A stretch of 64,000 bases of DNA from Streptomyces sp. KMM 9044 (GCF_024701375.2 NZ_CP113910.1:1922001-1986000); one strand, 5' to 3'; counted from the stretch's first letter, positions 9,390-18,708 are shown. Numbers and translations are program-made. The notes: generated from the letters alone by a model not told the origin.

Positions 9390-9395
9390 CCGTCG

Positions 9396-11108
9396 TCACT
9401 CCACCCCGATGAGAAGCAGGGCGCCCTGTCTGCCGCCTTGGTGGAGGACCGTGTCGACGGCCAGATAGCCCTCGCGGACGTGGGTCTCCAGGTGGGTGGC
9501 GACGGTGTGCGGGGTCTCGTCCCCGAGGACCAGGGTGACCATCTCGCCGCCGGCCGAGAGCATGCGGTCCAGGACGGCGGTGGCGGTGGCGGTGACGTCG
9601 CCGCCGATCACGGCCACGTCACCGTCGATGAGGCCGAGGACGTCCCCGGCCTGGCAGATGCCCGCCATGGTCCAGGACTGCCGTTCGGCGACGGTGATCT
9701 CGGCGTACCGGGTCGCGCCCGCCGCCGAGGTCATCGCCACCACGTCCTCGTCGAAGCGGCGCTCCGGCTCGTGCACCGCGAGCGCCGCGATGCCCTGGAC
9801 CGCGGAACGGGTGGGGATGAGAGCCACCCTGAGCCCTTCGGCGCGGGCCTGTTCGGCCGCCGCGGCGGCGGTGTGGCGCAGCTCGGCGTCGTTGGGCAGC
9901 AGCACCACCTCGTGCGCGTGGGCCCGACGCACGGCGTCGACCAGCTCACCGCTCGCGGGCGGCTCCCCCGGGCGGGCCAGCACCGTGGTCGCCCCGGCTT
10001 CGGTGTACAGGCCGGCCAGCCCTTCCCCGGGCACCACGGCCACCACGGCCCGCGCGACGCGCTCCACGGGCGGACGGCCGGCGCCGGGGGCGTGGGTGTC
10101 ACCGGCGCCGAAGTGCGTGATCCGGATACGGTGCGGGCGCCCTGCCTCGACTCCCGCCTCCACGGCGGCTCCGGCGTCGTCGACATGGACGTGGACGTTC
10201 CACAGTCCGTCGCCGCCGACCACGACGAGTGAGTCCCCGAGGGCGTCGAGCCGCTGCCGCAACCGCTCCACGGCCGCGTCCTCGGCCTCCAGGAGGTAGA
10301 TCACCTCGAAGGCGGGCCCGGTGGCCGGGACGTCCGCCGCTCCCCCTGCGTCGGCGCACCCGGCGGGAGGCACGGCCCCGGCGGGTGCGTCGCGCCCCGG
10401 CCGCGCGTGCGTCCCGGCCCCGCCCCCGTACGTCTTGGGCCCTGTCCCTCGCGGCGTCTCTCCCGTGAACGTCTCCACCAGGGCCGCCAGCACCACCACC
10501 AGCCCCCTGCCGCCCGCGTCCACCACACCCGCCCGCTGGAGCACGGCCAGCAGGCCCGGCGTCGCGGCGAGGGCCGTGCGGGCGCCGTCGTAGGCCGCCC
10601 GCGCCACCTGCCCGCAGTCGCCCTCCGTACTGCCGGCCGCGTCGGCGGCGGCCGTGGCGACGGTGAGCACGGTGCCTTCGACGGGGTGGGCCACGGCCCG
10701 GCGCGCGGAGTCGGCCGCGGTCCGCAGGGCGCGCCGCAGCCCCCGGCCGTCGGCGTGGGCCGCCTCCTCCCCGGCCAGCACCTGCGCCATTCCGCGCAGC
10801 AGCTGCGCCAGGATCGTCCCGGAGTTGCCGCGGGCACCGATCAGCGCCCCGTGCGCCATCGCGCGCGCCGCGTCCGCCAGCGTGGGCCCTTCGGGCCCGT
10901 CCGCCGCGTACCCCGCGAACACCGCCTCGACGGCCGTGGCCGCGGACTCGACCGTCAGGTAGAGATTCGTCCCGGTGTCCCCGTCCGCCACGGGGTAGAC
11001 GTTGATCGCGTCGATCTCCTCACGCGCGCGCCCCAGGGCGTCGAGCGCGAGTCCGCACCAGGCACGCACCGCGAGAGCATCGAAGAATCTCTGCGGCACC
11101 TGCGCCAC
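9396..11108 (-). CDS. DAK2-domain protein, YloV/FakA-like (fatty acid kinase type)
   Basis: 570 residues. The N-terminal DAK2 (DhaL-type) nucleotide-binding domain carries NVYPVADGDTGTNLYLT with the Asp-rich metal site at residues 42-48, then GARGNSGTILAQLLRG. The C-terminal half matches the DAK-associated domain of YloV/FakA, which phosphorylates fatty acids bound to FakB partners. A long Gly/Ala/Pro-rich insert lies near residues 225-265. GTG at 11108 is preferred because a strong AAGGAGG site sits 5 bases upstream; longer in-frame starts run far upstream. It is divergent from rpmB. No FakB gene is visible in the window, so the substrate is inferred. Confidence 0.85.
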   Translation of the reverse strand: MAQVPQRFFDALAVRAWCGLALDALGRAREEIDAINVYPVADGDTGTNLYLTVESAATAVEAVFAGYAADGPEGPTLADAARAMAHGALIGARGNSGTILAQLLRGMAQVLAGEEAAHADGRGLRRALRTAADSARRAVAHPVEGTVLTVATAAADAAGSTEGDCGQVARAAYDGARTALAATPGLLAVLQRAGVVDAGGRGLVVVLAALVETFTGETPRGTGPKTYGGGAGTHARPGRDAPAGAVPPAGCADAGGAADVPATGPAFEVIYLLEAEDAAVERLRQRLDALGDSLVVVGGDGLWNVHVHVDDAGAAVEAGVEAGRPHRIRITHFGAGDTHAPGAGRPPVERVARAVVAVVPGEGLAGLYTEAGATTVLARPGEPPASGELVDAVRRAHAHEVVLLPNDAELRHTAAAAAEQARAEGLRVALIPTRSAVQGIAALAVHEPERRFDEDVVAMTSAAGATRYAEITVAERQSWTMAGICQAGDVLGLIDGDVAVIGGDVTATATAVLDRMLSAGGEMVTLVLGDETPHTVATHLETHVREGYLAVDTVLHQGGRQGALLLIGVE

Positions 11109-11375
11109 CTGCGCCTCCTTGAGCTGCTGGACGTGGCACGCAGCGTAGACCGTGAGGGACGGGTCGGCGGAAGCGGGCCGGGCGGGCCCCTGAGCTGCCA
11201 TGCCGGTTTCGTTCTCCTGGTTCACCCGTTGTATGCTGCTCCGGTTGCCCGATCCGAATCGGGCCTCTCCCTGGCAGAGCCACTCAGATTCCCAAGAGCT
11301 CCTCGAGTTCCGACGTTCCTGATCCCGGCATGCCGGGATCAACCGTAAGTGCATCTGAAGTCTTTGGAGTGACCC
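11109..11375. promoter_or_regulatory. divergent intergenic region of the DAK-domain gene and rpmB
   Basis: A 267-bp noncoding space between two outward-facing genes must hold both promoters. A small inverted repeat, GATCCCGGCATGCCGGGATC, lies about 55 bases before the rpmB start. No clear -10/-35 pair could be assigned by eye. Confidence 0.4.
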
Positions 11376-11561
11376 GTGGCTGCCAACTGCGACGTCTGTG
11401 GCAAGGGGCCGGGCTTCGGCAACAACATCTCGCACTCGCACCGCCGTACGCCCCGTCGCTGGAACCCGAACATCCAGCGTGTGCGTACCGTGGTGGGCGG
11501 GACGCCGAAGCGCGTGAACGCTTGCACCTCGTGCATCAAGGCCGGCAAGGTCTCGCGCTGA
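11376..11561 (+). CDS. rpmB: 50S ribosomal protein L28
   Basis: 61 residues beginning [20 protein letters not shown], the L28 signature. Two CXXC pairs (CDVC near the start, CTSC near residue 50) make this the zinc-binding form. Streptomyces also carry zinc-independent paralogues induced under Zn starvation; this copy is the zinc-containing type. GTG start with GGAG upstream. It is transcribed alone and followed by a strong hairpin. Confidence 0.95.
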   Translation: MAANCDVCGKGPGFGNNISHSHRRTPRRWNPNIQRVRTVVGGTPKRVNACTSCIKAGKVSR

Positions 11562-11603
11562 CGCTCTCGCTGAGCGCGCGGCCACAGCTGGTTCACCGCA
11601 CTG

Positions 11604-11630
11604 AGCCGGTCCACCCACGGTGGACCGGCT
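11604..11630 (+). terminator. rpmB terminator
   Basis: A perfect 12-bp inverted repeat (AGCCGGTCCACC and GGTGGACCGGCT) with a 3-base loop lies 42 bases after the rpmB stop and is followed by TCTTG. It is also placed to end thiD transcription on the other strand. Confidence 0.75.
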
Positions 11631-11673
11631 TCTTGCCGTGCCCGCGCGGGCTGTCCCTCCCGTGAGGCGGGCC

Positions 11674-12555
11674 TCAGCACACCTCGGGCTCAGGGCCGGC
11701 CCCGGGTCCGACGCCGGCCCTCCGCCCGAGTGCCCACCCGTGGTCCACCGGCCCGATCCCTGCGCCCAGCCCGAAGCCGGCCGCGATCGCCCCTGTGACG
11801 TACTCCTTGGCGACCGTCACCGCCTCCGGCACCGGCTGCCCCTTGGCCAGCTGCGCGGCGATCGCCGAGGCGAGGGTGCAGCCCGTGCCGTGGGTGTGCC
11901 GGTTGTCGTACCTCGGGGCGCGCAGCCAGTGCTCCTGTGAACCGTCCGTGAGCAGGTCGACGGCGTCGCCCGGGTCCCCGGCGAGATGGCCGCCCTTGAT
12001 CACGACCCACTGCGGCCCGAACGCCAGCACCGCTTCCGCGGCCCGGCGGAAGTCCCGTTCCGACTGCGCCCGGACACCGGTGAGCTGGGTCACTTCGTCC
12101 AGGTTCGGCGTGGCCACGGTCGCGACCGGCAGCAGCTTCGTCCGTACGGAGTCGAGCGCGGAGGACGCCAGCAGCGCGTCCCCGTGCTTGGAGACCCCCA
12201 CGGGGTCGACGACCACCGGCACCCGGCTCCCGGCGAGCAGGCCGGCCACCGCCTCGACGAGTTCGGCGGAGGCGAGCATGCCGGTCTTGACCGCCTGGAC
12301 CCCGATGTCGTCGACGACGCTGCGGTACTGGGCCCGTACCGCCTCCACCGGCAGCGGCCAGGCGCCCTGCACGCCGAGGGAGTTCTGCGCGGTGACCGCG
12401 GTGATCACGCTCATGCCGTGGGTGCCCAGCGCGAGCATCGTCTTCAGGTCGGCCTGGATCCCCGCTCCCCCGCCGGAGTCCGAACCTGCGACCGTCAGCA
12501 CCCTCGGCGGCACGGCCCCGGCGCCTTTGGCTCCCTCCACTCTCCCCGCGCTCAT
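11674..12555 (-). CDS. thiD: hydroxymethylpyrimidine/phosphomethylpyrimidine kinase
   Basis: 293 residues of the ribokinase fold. [17 protein letters not shown] is the substrate-binding N-terminal signature, [16 protein letters not shown] the middle motif, and [15 protein letters not shown] carries the anion hole and catalytic Asp/Cys region of ThiD. It phosphorylates HMP and HMP-P for thiamine synthesis. Its ATG overlaps the thiL stop by 4 bases, so thiL and thiD are translated from one message. No TPP riboswitch was recognised upstream of the pair. Confidence 0.94.
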   Translation of the reverse strand: MSAGRVEGAKGAGAVPPRVLTVAGSDSGGGAGIQADLKTMLALGTHGMSVITAVTAQNSLGVQGAWPLPVEAVRAQYRSVVDDIGVQAVKTGMLASAELVEAVAGLLAGSRVPVVVDPVGVSKHGDALLASSALDSVRTKLLPVATVATPNLDEVTQLTGVRAQSERDFRRAAEAVLAFGPQWVVIKGGHLAGDPGDAVDLLTDGSQEHWLRAPRYDNRHTHGTGCTLASAIAAQLAKGQPVPEAVTVAKEYVTGAIAAGFGLGAGIGPVDHGWALGRRAGVGPGAGPEPEVC

Positions 12556-13517
12556 GACTCGATGTCCGAGAAGTGGTCCCAGCCGCCCTGGGCGGTCCAG
12601 GGCGCCCCGTCGACCGTCACCTGGGGCAGCGCCGAGGGGGTGCGGACCTCACCTATCACCTTCCAGCGGGCGGGCAGCTTCACGTCCGGCGGGAAGGTGG
12701 CCACGATCGCGTGGTCCTCTCCCCCGGTCAGCACCCACTGCATGGGGTCGACGCCGACGGCCTGCCCGATGTCGTTCATCTGGGAGGGGATGTCGACCGC
12801 CCCGGAGCGGATGTCGATGCGGACCTTGCTGGCCTCGGCGATGTGCCCGAGGTCGGCGATCAGTCCGTCGCTCACGTCGCACATCGCGGTCGCCCCCAGC
12901 CCGGCCGCCGCGGGGCCCGCGTGGTAGGGCGGTTCGGGCCGGCGGTGCGCCTCGACGAAGGCGCGCGGCGAGCGGAAACCGCGCGAGAGCACCGCGAACC
13001 CGGCCGCGGACCAGCCGAGCCAGCCGGTCACCGCGACGAGGTCGCCGGGCTGTGCGCCGCCCCGCGTCACCGGCTCCTGGTTGCGCAGGTCGCCGAGCGC
13101 GGTGATCGCGACCATGATCGTGTCGCCGCGCACCACGTCCCCTCCGACCACCGCGGCGCCCGCCACCTGGCACTCGTCCCGCAGGCCGTCCATCAGCTCG
13201 GAGGGCCAGGTCACCGGCAGTTCGGCCGGGACGACCAGCGCGAGCAGCAGCGCGGTCGGCACGGCGCCCATGGCGGCGATGTCCGCGAGGTTCTGCGCGG
13301 CGGCCTTGCGGCCGACGTCGTAGGCGGTGGACCAGTCGCGGCGGAAGTGCCTGCCCTCGAGCAGGACGTCACTGCTGGCCACGACCCTGCGGTCGGGTGC
13401 GGCGACCACGGCGGCGTCGTCGCCCGGACCGATCCGGACCGCCGGGGTGGTGGTGAGACGGGAGGTGAGCTCCCTGATGAGCCCGAACTCCCCGAGTTCA
13501 CCAACCGTGCCCTTCAT
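12552..13517 (-). CDS. thiL: thiamine-monophosphate kinase
   Basis: 321 residues. [21 protein letters not shown] and GDVVRGD are metal/ATP-binding motifs of the ThiL/PurM-type kinases, and [11 protein letters not shown] is the conserved C-terminal motif. It converts TMP to thiamine pyrophosphate. A longer frame reaches 13706, but ATG 13517 follows GGGGAG and begins at the conserved N-terminus ([14 protein letters not shown]). It is first gene of thiL-thiD. Confidence 0.94.
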   Translation of the reverse strand: MKGTVGELGEFGLIRELTSRLTTTPAVRIGPGDDAAVVAAPDRRVVASSDVLLEGRHFRRDWSTAYDVGRKAAAQNLADIAAMGAVPTALLLALVVPAELPVTWPSELMDGLRDECQVAGAAVVGGDVVRGDTIMVAITALGDLRNQEPVTRGGAQPGDLVAVTGWLGWSAAGFAVLSRGFRSPRAFVEAHRRPEPPYHAGPAAAGLGATAMCDVSDGLIADLGHIAEASKVRIDIRSGAVDIPSQMNDIGQAVGVDPMQWVLTGGEDHAIVATFPPDVKLPARWKVIGEVRTPSALPQVTVDGAPWTAQGGWDHFSDIES

Positions 13518-13735
13518 GTCCCCAGCTCCCCTTCTGTCCCGGCCCGTTCCCGGTTCCGTTCTCGGTCGCGAGTCGTGTCTGCCCTCGCTACGGTCGAAGT
13601 GACCGTCACCTTGTGTCCGTCCCGTGCCCCGGCGCGCGGGGTCCGGTTGCCGCAGGTCTCCCCTCGACGAGCGGCAACGCGATACCGTGGCGTTCCTTTT
13701 CCCCACATGATCCTCGTGGCCGCTCTGGAGGTTCC

Positions 13736-13969
13736 GTGGTACAGGCGTACATCCTGATCCAGACGGAGGTCGGCAAGGCGTCGACCGTCGCCGATCTGAT
13801 CGGCGGGATTCCTGGAGTCGTCCAGGCCGAGGACGTGACCGGACCCTATGACGTCATCGTGCGCGCTCAAGCCGACACCGTCGACGACCTGGGGCGCATG
13901 GTGGTCGCGAAGGTGCAGCAGGTGGACGGCATCACCCGCACCCTGACCTGCCCGGTCGTCCATCTGTAG
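13736..13969 (+). CDS. stand-alone Lrp/AsnC ligand-binding (RAM) domain protein
   Basis: 77 residues, VQAYILIQTEVGKASTV at the N-terminus and TRTLTCPVVHL at the end. This is the RAM (ACT-like) domain of Lrp/AsnC regulators with no helix-turn-helix at all; the frame upstream of GTG 13736 has no DNA-binding signature. TGGAGG sits 5 bases before the start. Such small RAM proteins form octamers and can sense amino acids or join full-length Lrp proteins; the partner is unknown. It is divergent from thiL and 20 bases before a lipoprotein gene. Confidence 0.9.
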   Translation: MVQAYILIQTEVGKASTVADLIGGIPGVVQAEDVTGPYDVIVRAQADTVDDLGRMVVAKVQQVDGITRTLTCPVVHL

Positions 13970-13989
13970 CCCCCGTCTACCCTGGGGCG

Positions 13990-14490
13990 GTGAGTTCCTT
14001 CCGTCACCGCCACACCGTCCTTCCCGCTCTCGCCCTGCTGATCACCGCCGCGGGTTGCTCCTCAGCAGACGACAGCGCGTCGGCGGCGGTTCCCAGCCCG
14101 GACGCGAAGGTCACCACGCTGTGCCGGAACCTGGACGAGGTCCTGCCGGCGAAGGTGGACGGCGAGGACCGCGACGATCCCGAACCCTCGTCCGCGCTGA
14201 CCGCGGGCTGGGGCGGCGAGGCGATCATACTGCGGTGCGGTGTCGGGCAACCGCCGAAGATGGTGGATCCCGAAGTGACGGGCGGCAACGACCCGGAGGC
14301 GATGGCGGGCGGCGTCGACGGCGTCGACTGGCTCATGGAACAGCAGGACGACGGGACACACCGCTTCACGACCGCGAGCCGTGAGGCCTATGTCGAGGTC
14401 GGAGTGACCGACGGACGCGACAGCACGGGCGTACTGATCGATCTCGCCCCCGCCCTCAAGGAGGCGATCCCCGAAGGGATCGCCTCCTAG
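13990..14490 (+). CDS. DUF3515-like lipoprotein
   Basis: 166 residues with a signal peptide ending in the lipobox ITAAGC (Cys at residue 23), so the mature protein is expected to be lipid-anchored outside the membrane. The rest (TLCRNLDEVLPAKVDG, then AIILRCGVG) matches the DUF3515 family of actinobacteria. Function unknown. Start GTG 13990, 20 bases after the RAM-domain gene, so possibly co-transcribed. The last codons form half of a terminator hairpin. Confidence 0.8.
   Translation: MSSFRHRHTVLPALALLITAAGCSSADDSASAAVPSPDAKVTTLCRNLDEVLPAKVDGEDRDDPEPSSALTAGWGGEAIILRCGVGQPPKMVDPEVTGGNDPEAMAGGVDGVDWLMEQQDDGTHRFTTASREAYVEVGVTDGRDSTGVLIDLAPALKEAIPEGIAS
14461..14486 (+). terminator. terminator overlapping the end of the lipoprotein gene
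   Basis: GAGGCGATCCC (14461-14471) pairs perfectly with GGGATCGCCTC (14476-14486) around a CGAA loop. It lies inside the final codons of the lipoprotein gene and 35 bases from the ddl stop on the other strand, so it can serve both convergent genes. Confidence 0.7.
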
Positions 14491-14521
14491 TCACCCGGTC
14501 TCCCGGCCCCGGACGTGCGCC

Positions 14522-15679
14522 TCAGCGCAGTCCGGTCCGCCGGCGCAGCGCCGCCTGCACCAACCGGTCCACCAGCTCGGGGTACTCGACGCCGGTGGCC
14601 TCCCACATCTTCGGGTACATCGAGATGGGCGTGAAGCCGGGCATCGTGTTGATCTCGTTGATGACGAACCCGCCGTCCTCGGTGAGGAAGAAGTCCGCGC
14701 GCACCAGCCCTTCGCAACCCGCAGCCTCGAACGCCTCCACCGCCAGCCGGCGCACCTCGGCGGTCTCCTCGCCGGTCAGCGGTGCGGGCACCATGCCGGG
14801 CGTGGAGTCGATGTACTTGGCCTCGAAGTCGTAGTAGGCGTGTGCGTCGGGCGGCGGGATCTCGGCGGGCACCGAGGCACGCGGGCCGTCCTCGAACTCC
14901 AGCACCCCGCATTCGATCTCGCGGCCGCGCAGGGTGGCCTCCACCAGGATCTTCGGGTCGTGCCGCTGGGCCTCGGCGATCGCCTCGTCCAGAGCGGCGA
15001 GGTCGTCGACCTTGGTGATGCCGATCGAGGAGCCCGCCCGCGCGGGCTTCACGAACAGCGGCCAGCCGTGCTCCCCTGCGAAGTCGACGATCCTCTCGCG
15101 GGCGGCGGACTCGTCGTTCTCCCACTCGCGGGGCCGGATCACCACATACGGGCCGACCTTGAGCCCGAAGGAGGTGAACACCCGCTTCATGTACTCCTTG
15201 TCCTGCCCGACGGCGGAGGCGAGCACCCCGGAGCCCACGTAGGGGACCCCGGAGAGCTCCAGGAGTCCCTGCAGGGTGCCGTCCTCACCGTAGGGGCCGT
15301 GCAGCACGGGGAAGACGACGTCGACCTCGCCGAGCGCCTTGGGTACCGAACCGGGCTCGCTGTAGACGACTTCGCGGTGCGCGGGGTCGAGGGGGAGCAC
15401 CACCGCGCCCTCGGCCGCGTCGGTGAGCTGGTCCACGCTGGGCTGGCGCCGGTCGACGATGGCCATGCGGTCCGGCTCGTCGGCGGTGAGTGCCCAGCGG
15501 CCGCCCCGGGTGATACCGATCGGCAGGACGTCGTACTTCGTCCGGTCGATGGCCTTGAGGACGGCGCCGGCCGTGACCACGGAGATCCCGTGTTCGGAGC
15601 TGCGCCCGCCGAACACGACGGCCACACGCGGCTTGCGAGGCGGCTGCTCGGGGCTCTGGGGGAGGTTCTGGGTGCTCAT
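14522..15679 (-). CDS. ddl: D-alanine--D-alanine ligase
   Basis: 385 residues, ATP-grasp fold. The N-terminal RVAVVFGGRSSEHGISVVTA motif, HGPYGEDGTLQGLLEL, and the C-terminal EINTMPGFTPISMYPKMWE are the three Ddl signatures. It joins two D-Ala residues for peptidoglycan precursor synthesis in the cytoplasm. It lies downstream of plsC-gpsA; the 148-bp gap with a repeat suggests it may have its own promoter. No VanA-type specificity is claimed: this looks like the housekeeping D-Ala-D-Ala enzyme. Confidence 0.94.
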   Translation of the reverse strand: MSTQNLPQSPEQPPRKPRVAVVFGGRSSEHGISVVTAGAVLKAIDRTKYDVLPIGITRGGRWALTADEPDRMAIVDRRQPSVDQLTDAAEGAVVLPLDPAHREVVYSEPGSVPKALGEVDVVFPVLHGPYGEDGTLQGLLELSGVPYVGSGVLASAVGQDKEYMKRVFTSFGLKVGPYVVIRPREWENDESAARERIVDFAGEHGWPLFVKPARAGSSIGITKVDDLAALDEAIAEAQRHDPKILVEATLRGREIECGVLEFEDGPRASVPAEIPPPDAHAYYDFEAKYIDSTPGMVPAPLTGEETAEVRRLAVEAFEAAGCEGLVRADFFLTEDGGFVINEINTMPGFTPISMYPKMWEATGVEYPELVDRLVQAALRRRTGLR

Positions 15680-15771
15680 ATGGCGATGAGGGTACCCGGT
15701 GGCCGTACCTCTGATACAGCGTCCACGGTGCTGCGGACGGAGTGCTTCCGCGCGGGACGGTGCCGGCGGCG

Positions 15772-15826
15772 CTCCCCCGTCGCCCCGCCGTCGCCCCGCC
15801 GTCGCCCCGCCGTCGCCCCGCCGTCG
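15772..15826. repeat. 11-bp tandem repeat between gpsA and ddl
   Basis: Four to five copies of CGTCGCCCCGC in tandem end two bases before the gpsA stop. The array is noncoding on the minus strand and occupies about a third of the gap. A slippage origin is likely. Confidence 0.8.
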
Positions 15827-15827
15827 C

Positions 15828-16838
15828 TCAGTGTCGTTCCGGCTTCGCGCTGCGCGACATCAGCTCCTTGAGGGCGACCACCGGGGGCTTGCCCTCGTGC
15901 ACGATGCCGACGACCGTCTCGGTGAGCGGCATGTCGACGCCGTACCGACGGGCGAGGTCCAGCACCGACTCGCAGGACTTGACACCCTCGGCGGTCTGCC
16001 TGGTGACCGCGACGGTCTCCTCCAGGGTCATGCCCTTGCCGAGGTTGGTGCCGAAGGTGTGGTTGCGCGAGAGCGGTGAGGAGCAGGTGGCCACCAGGTC
16101 GCCGAGGCCCGCGAGTCCGGCGAAGGTCAGCGGGTCCGCGCCGAGCGCGACCCCGAGCCGGGTGGTCTCGGCGAGCCCGCGGGTGATGAGCGAGCCCTTG
16201 GCGTTGTCACCGAGCCCCATGCCGTCCGCGATGCCGACGGCCAGCCCGATCACGTTCTTCACGGCGCCGCCCAGTTCGCAGCCGACGACGTCGGTGTTGG
16301 TGTACGGGCGGAAGTACGGCGTGTGGCAGGCGGCCTGGAGCCGCCGGGCGACGGCCTCGTCGGTGCAGGCGACGACGGTGGCGGCCGGCATCCGGGCGGC
16401 GACCTCCCGGGCGAGGTTGGGTCCGGTGACCACGGCGATCCGGTCGGCGCCGACCCCGGAGACGTCCTCGATCACCTCGCTCATCCGCATGGCGGAGCCG
16501 AGTTCGACGCCTTTCATCAGCGACACCAGGACCGTGTCCGGGGCGAGCAGCGGCTTCCATCCGGCGAGGTTGTCGCGCAGCGTCTGGGAGGGGATCGTGA
16601 GGACGGTGAAGTCGGCGTCGTGCGCGGCCTCGGCGGCGTCCGTGGTGGCCCGCAGGTTCGCCGGGAGTTCGACTCCGGGCAGGTAGTCGGGGTTGGTGCG
16701 GGTGGAGTTGACCGCTTCGACGAGTCCGGGGCGTCGCGCCCACAGCACCACGTCGCATCCGGCGTCGGCGAGCACCATGCCGAAGGCCGTACCCCACGAT
16801 CCGGTGCCGAAGACGGCCGCCTTGACCGGCTTGCTCAC
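15828..16838 (-). CDS. gpsA: glycerol-3-phosphate dehydrogenase [NAD(P)+]
   Basis: 336 residues. The Rossmann motif AVFGTGSWGTAFG is at the N-terminus, followed by SLMKGVE, and the C-terminal catalytic helix region with GLGDLVATCSS and RNHTFG. It makes sn-glycerol-3-phosphate for phospholipids. A longer open frame exists upstream, but GTG 16838 overlaps the plsC stop by 4 bases (GTGA) and starts directly before the Rossmann fold. The tight overlap shows coupled translation with plsC, which uses products derived from G3P. Confidence 0.94.
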   Translation of the reverse strand: MSKPVKAAVFGTGSWGTAFGMVLADAGCDVVLWARRPGLVEAVNSTRTNPDYLPGVELPANLRATTDAAEAAHDADFTVLTIPSQTLRDNLAGWKPLLAPDTVLVSLMKGVELGSAMRMSEVIEDVSGVGADRIAVVTGPNLAREVAARMPAATVVACTDEAVARRLQAACHTPYFRPYTNTDVVGCELGGAVKNVIGLAVGIADGMGLGDNAKGSLITRGLAETTRLGVALGADPLTFAGLAGLGDLVATCSSPLSRNHTFGTNLGKGMTLEETVAVTRQTAEGVKSCESVLDLARRYGVDMPLTETVVGIVHEGKPPVVALKELMSRSAKPERH

Positions 16839-17698
16839 GTGTTCAGCCCCTCTTCCCGCGCGGCGGCACCTTCTCCGGGCCACCGCTGTTCGTTCTGCCG
16901 TTCCTGGTGCCGGTGTTCCGCCGGTCCGCGCCCGGACGGACCGGCGTGGCCCCTGCGCCGGGTCTGGGCCAGGGTCTTTCGGCGCTGCTCCACGCGTTCG
17001 CTCTGCGGATCGTAGGGCTCCTCGGGGGCCCTCTCGCCGCGGATCTCCTCCAGCTGGCGGGTCACCGCGGCCATGATGGCCTCGGTCGCCTCCTTGAGCA
17101 GTTCGGGTGTCATCTCCCGGCCGTAGAAGCGGTCCAGGTCGACCGGCGGTCCGGCCAGCACGCGGTGCGTCTTGCGCGGGAAGAGGTGAGGCTTGGAGGC
17201 GTACGGCGGCAGCACCTCGTTGGCGCCCCACTGCGCGACCGGGACGACGGGGCACCTGGTCTGCAGGGCGACCCGCGCGGCGCCGGTCTTGCCGGTCATG
17301 GGCCAGCCGTCCGGGTCGCGGGTGAGGGTGCCCTCGGGGTAGAAGGCGACGCATTCGCCGCGCTCCACGGCGTCGATCGCGGCCCGGAAGGCACTGAGCG
17401 CGTCCGTACTCTCGCGGTAGACGGGGATCTGCCCGGTGCCGCGCATCATGGCCCCGACGAATCCCTTGTTGAAAAGACCGCTCTTCGCCAGGAATCGCGG
17501 AACACGACCGGTGTTGTACTGAAAGTGCGCGTAGGCGACGGGGTCAATGTACGAATTGTGATTTACCGCGGTGATAAATCCACCATGGGCCGGAATGTTC
17601 CCCATTCCGCGCCAGTCCCGCTTGAGCAGAACCACCAGCGGAGGTTTGCAGATCACCGCGGCGAAGCGGTAAGCGAAGCCGATTCTGCGGCGCGGCAC
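16835..17698 (-). CDS. 1-acylglycerol-3-phosphate acyltransferase (PlsC family)
   Basis: 287 residues. Acyltransferase motif I (NHNSYIDP, the HX4D box), PVYRES and the FYPEGTLTRD motif (block III) are present, and the N-terminus has a hydrophobic stretch. It acylates lysophosphatidate in phospholipid synthesis. The C-terminal ~60 residues are highly charged (Arg/Glu/Gln) and not part of the catalytic fold. GTG 17698 follows GAGGAAGG at good spacing. It is first in plsC-gpsA and divergent from the F420 guanylyltransferase gene. Confidence 0.9.
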   Translation of the reverse strand: MPRRRIGFAYRFAAVICKPPLVVLLKRDWRGMGNIPAHGGFITAVNHNSYIDPVAYAHFQYNTGRVPRFLAKSGLFNKGFVGAMMRGTGQIPVYRESTDALSAFRAAIDAVERGECVAFYPEGTLTRDPDGWPMTGKTGAARVALQTRCPVVPVAQWGANEVLPPYASKPHLFPRKTHRVLAGPPVDLDRFYGREMTPELLKEATEAIMAAVTRQLEEIRGERAPEEPYDPQSERVEQRRKTLAQTRRRGHAGPSGRGPAEHRHQERQNEQRWPGEGAAAREEGLNT

Positions 17699-17856
17699 AG
17701 GGACACCTTCCTCTAAGTCCTGGACCCGGGGGCCAGGCGGGTCGCACAAGTGTCGCCCCGGGGCACCGGTCTGTCGAGAACACCGTACGCCCCGGCACCC
17801 CGGCCCCCGGGTGCCGCAGGGGACAATGACGGCGACAAGAGAGGGACGTAACACGC

Positions 17857-18495
17857 GTGCAGTGGACCTTGGTGGTACCCCTGAAGCCGCTGGCGGAGGC
17901 CAAGAGCCGGCTCTCCGACACCGCGGACGACGCCCTGCGTCCGGGGCTCGCGCTCGCCTTCGCGCAGGACACGGTGGCGGCCGCCCTGGCATGCCGTGCG
18001 GTGCGGGACGTGGTGGTTGTCACGGACGACACCCTGGCCGGCCGTGAGCTGGCCGCGCTGGGTGCGGGTGTCGTCTCCGACGAGCCGGGCAGCGGCCTGA
18101 ACGCGGCCCTCGCCCACGCGGCCGCCACCGTGCGGACCGTGCGGCACGCGGGTCCCGTGGCGGCACTCAACGCCGATCTCCCGGCGCTGCGCCCGGCCGA
18201 ACTGGCGCGTGTGCTGGAGGACGCGGCCGCGTTCCCGCGCGCGTTCCTCCCGGATACCGCGGGCGTCGGCACGACGCTGCTCACAGCGGCGGCGACGGAG
18301 GAACTGCGGCCGTCCTTCGGTCCCGGCTCCCGGGCCCGGCACCGCGCGTGGGGAGCCGTCGAACTGCGCCTCGACGCGGTGGATTCCGTACGACAGGACG
18401 TGGACACGGGGAACGATCTCCGGGCGGCGCTGGCGCTGGGTGTGGGACCCCGCACGGCGGCCGCCGCCGCGCGGCTGCTGATAGCGGAGCAGTAG
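17857..18495 (+). CDS. F420 biosynthesis guanylyltransferase (CofC/FbiD)
   Basis: 212 residues of a nucleotidyltransferase fold. LVVPLKPLAEAKSRLS at the N-terminus and VAALNADLPALRP (metal-binding Asp) in the middle are CofC/FbiD signatures. It activates 2-phospholactate or phosphoenolpyruvate with GTP to start coenzyme F420 assembly; in actinobacteria the PEP-using FbiD type is established for mycobacteria, and the substrate here cannot be told from sequence. GTG start; nine bases separate it from a downstream small gene. Confidence 0.88.
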   Translation: MQWTLVVPLKPLAEAKSRLSDTADDALRPGLALAFAQDTVAAALACRAVRDVVVVTDDTLAGRELAALGAGVVSDEPGSGLNAALAHAAATVRTVRHAGPVAALNADLPALRPAELARVLEDAAAFPRAFLPDTAGVGTTLLTAAATEELRPSFGPGSRARHRAWGAVELRLDAVDSVRQDVDTGNDLRAALALGVGPRTAAAAARLLIAEQ

Positions 18496-18504
18496 GCTGC
18501 GGCC

Positions 18505-18708
18505 ATGCAGGCGACCGCGTACACCTACGACCCCGAGAGCCGAAGCGGCCAGGTGCTGCTGGACGACGGCACACCGGTCCCCTTCGACGCACCGGCGTTC
18601 GACGCCGGAGGCCTGAGGCTGCTGCGTCCGGGGCAGCGCGTGCGCATCGAGACCCGGGGCGAGGGCGAGGCCCGGCGGATCACCCTGGTCACGCTCCAGA
18701 CGTTCTGA
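18505..18708 (+). CDS. small conserved protein, OB-fold-like
   Basis: 67 residues: MQATAYTYDPESRSGQVLLD then LRPGQRVRIET and ITLVTLQTF. The alternation of short strands and the (R/S)GQVLLDDG segment resemble the cold-shock/OB fold, but RNP motifs are not evident. It lies nine bases after the guanylyltransferase gene and is probably co-transcribed. Function unknown. Confidence 0.75.
   Translation: MQATAYTYDPESRSGQVLLDDGTPVPFDAPAFDAGGLRLLRPGQRVRIETRGEGEARRITLVTLQTF

Noticed and set aside
12552..13735. TPP riboswitch before thiL-thiD
   Set aside because: I looked for the conserved THI-box bases in the 13518-13735 region and saw none.
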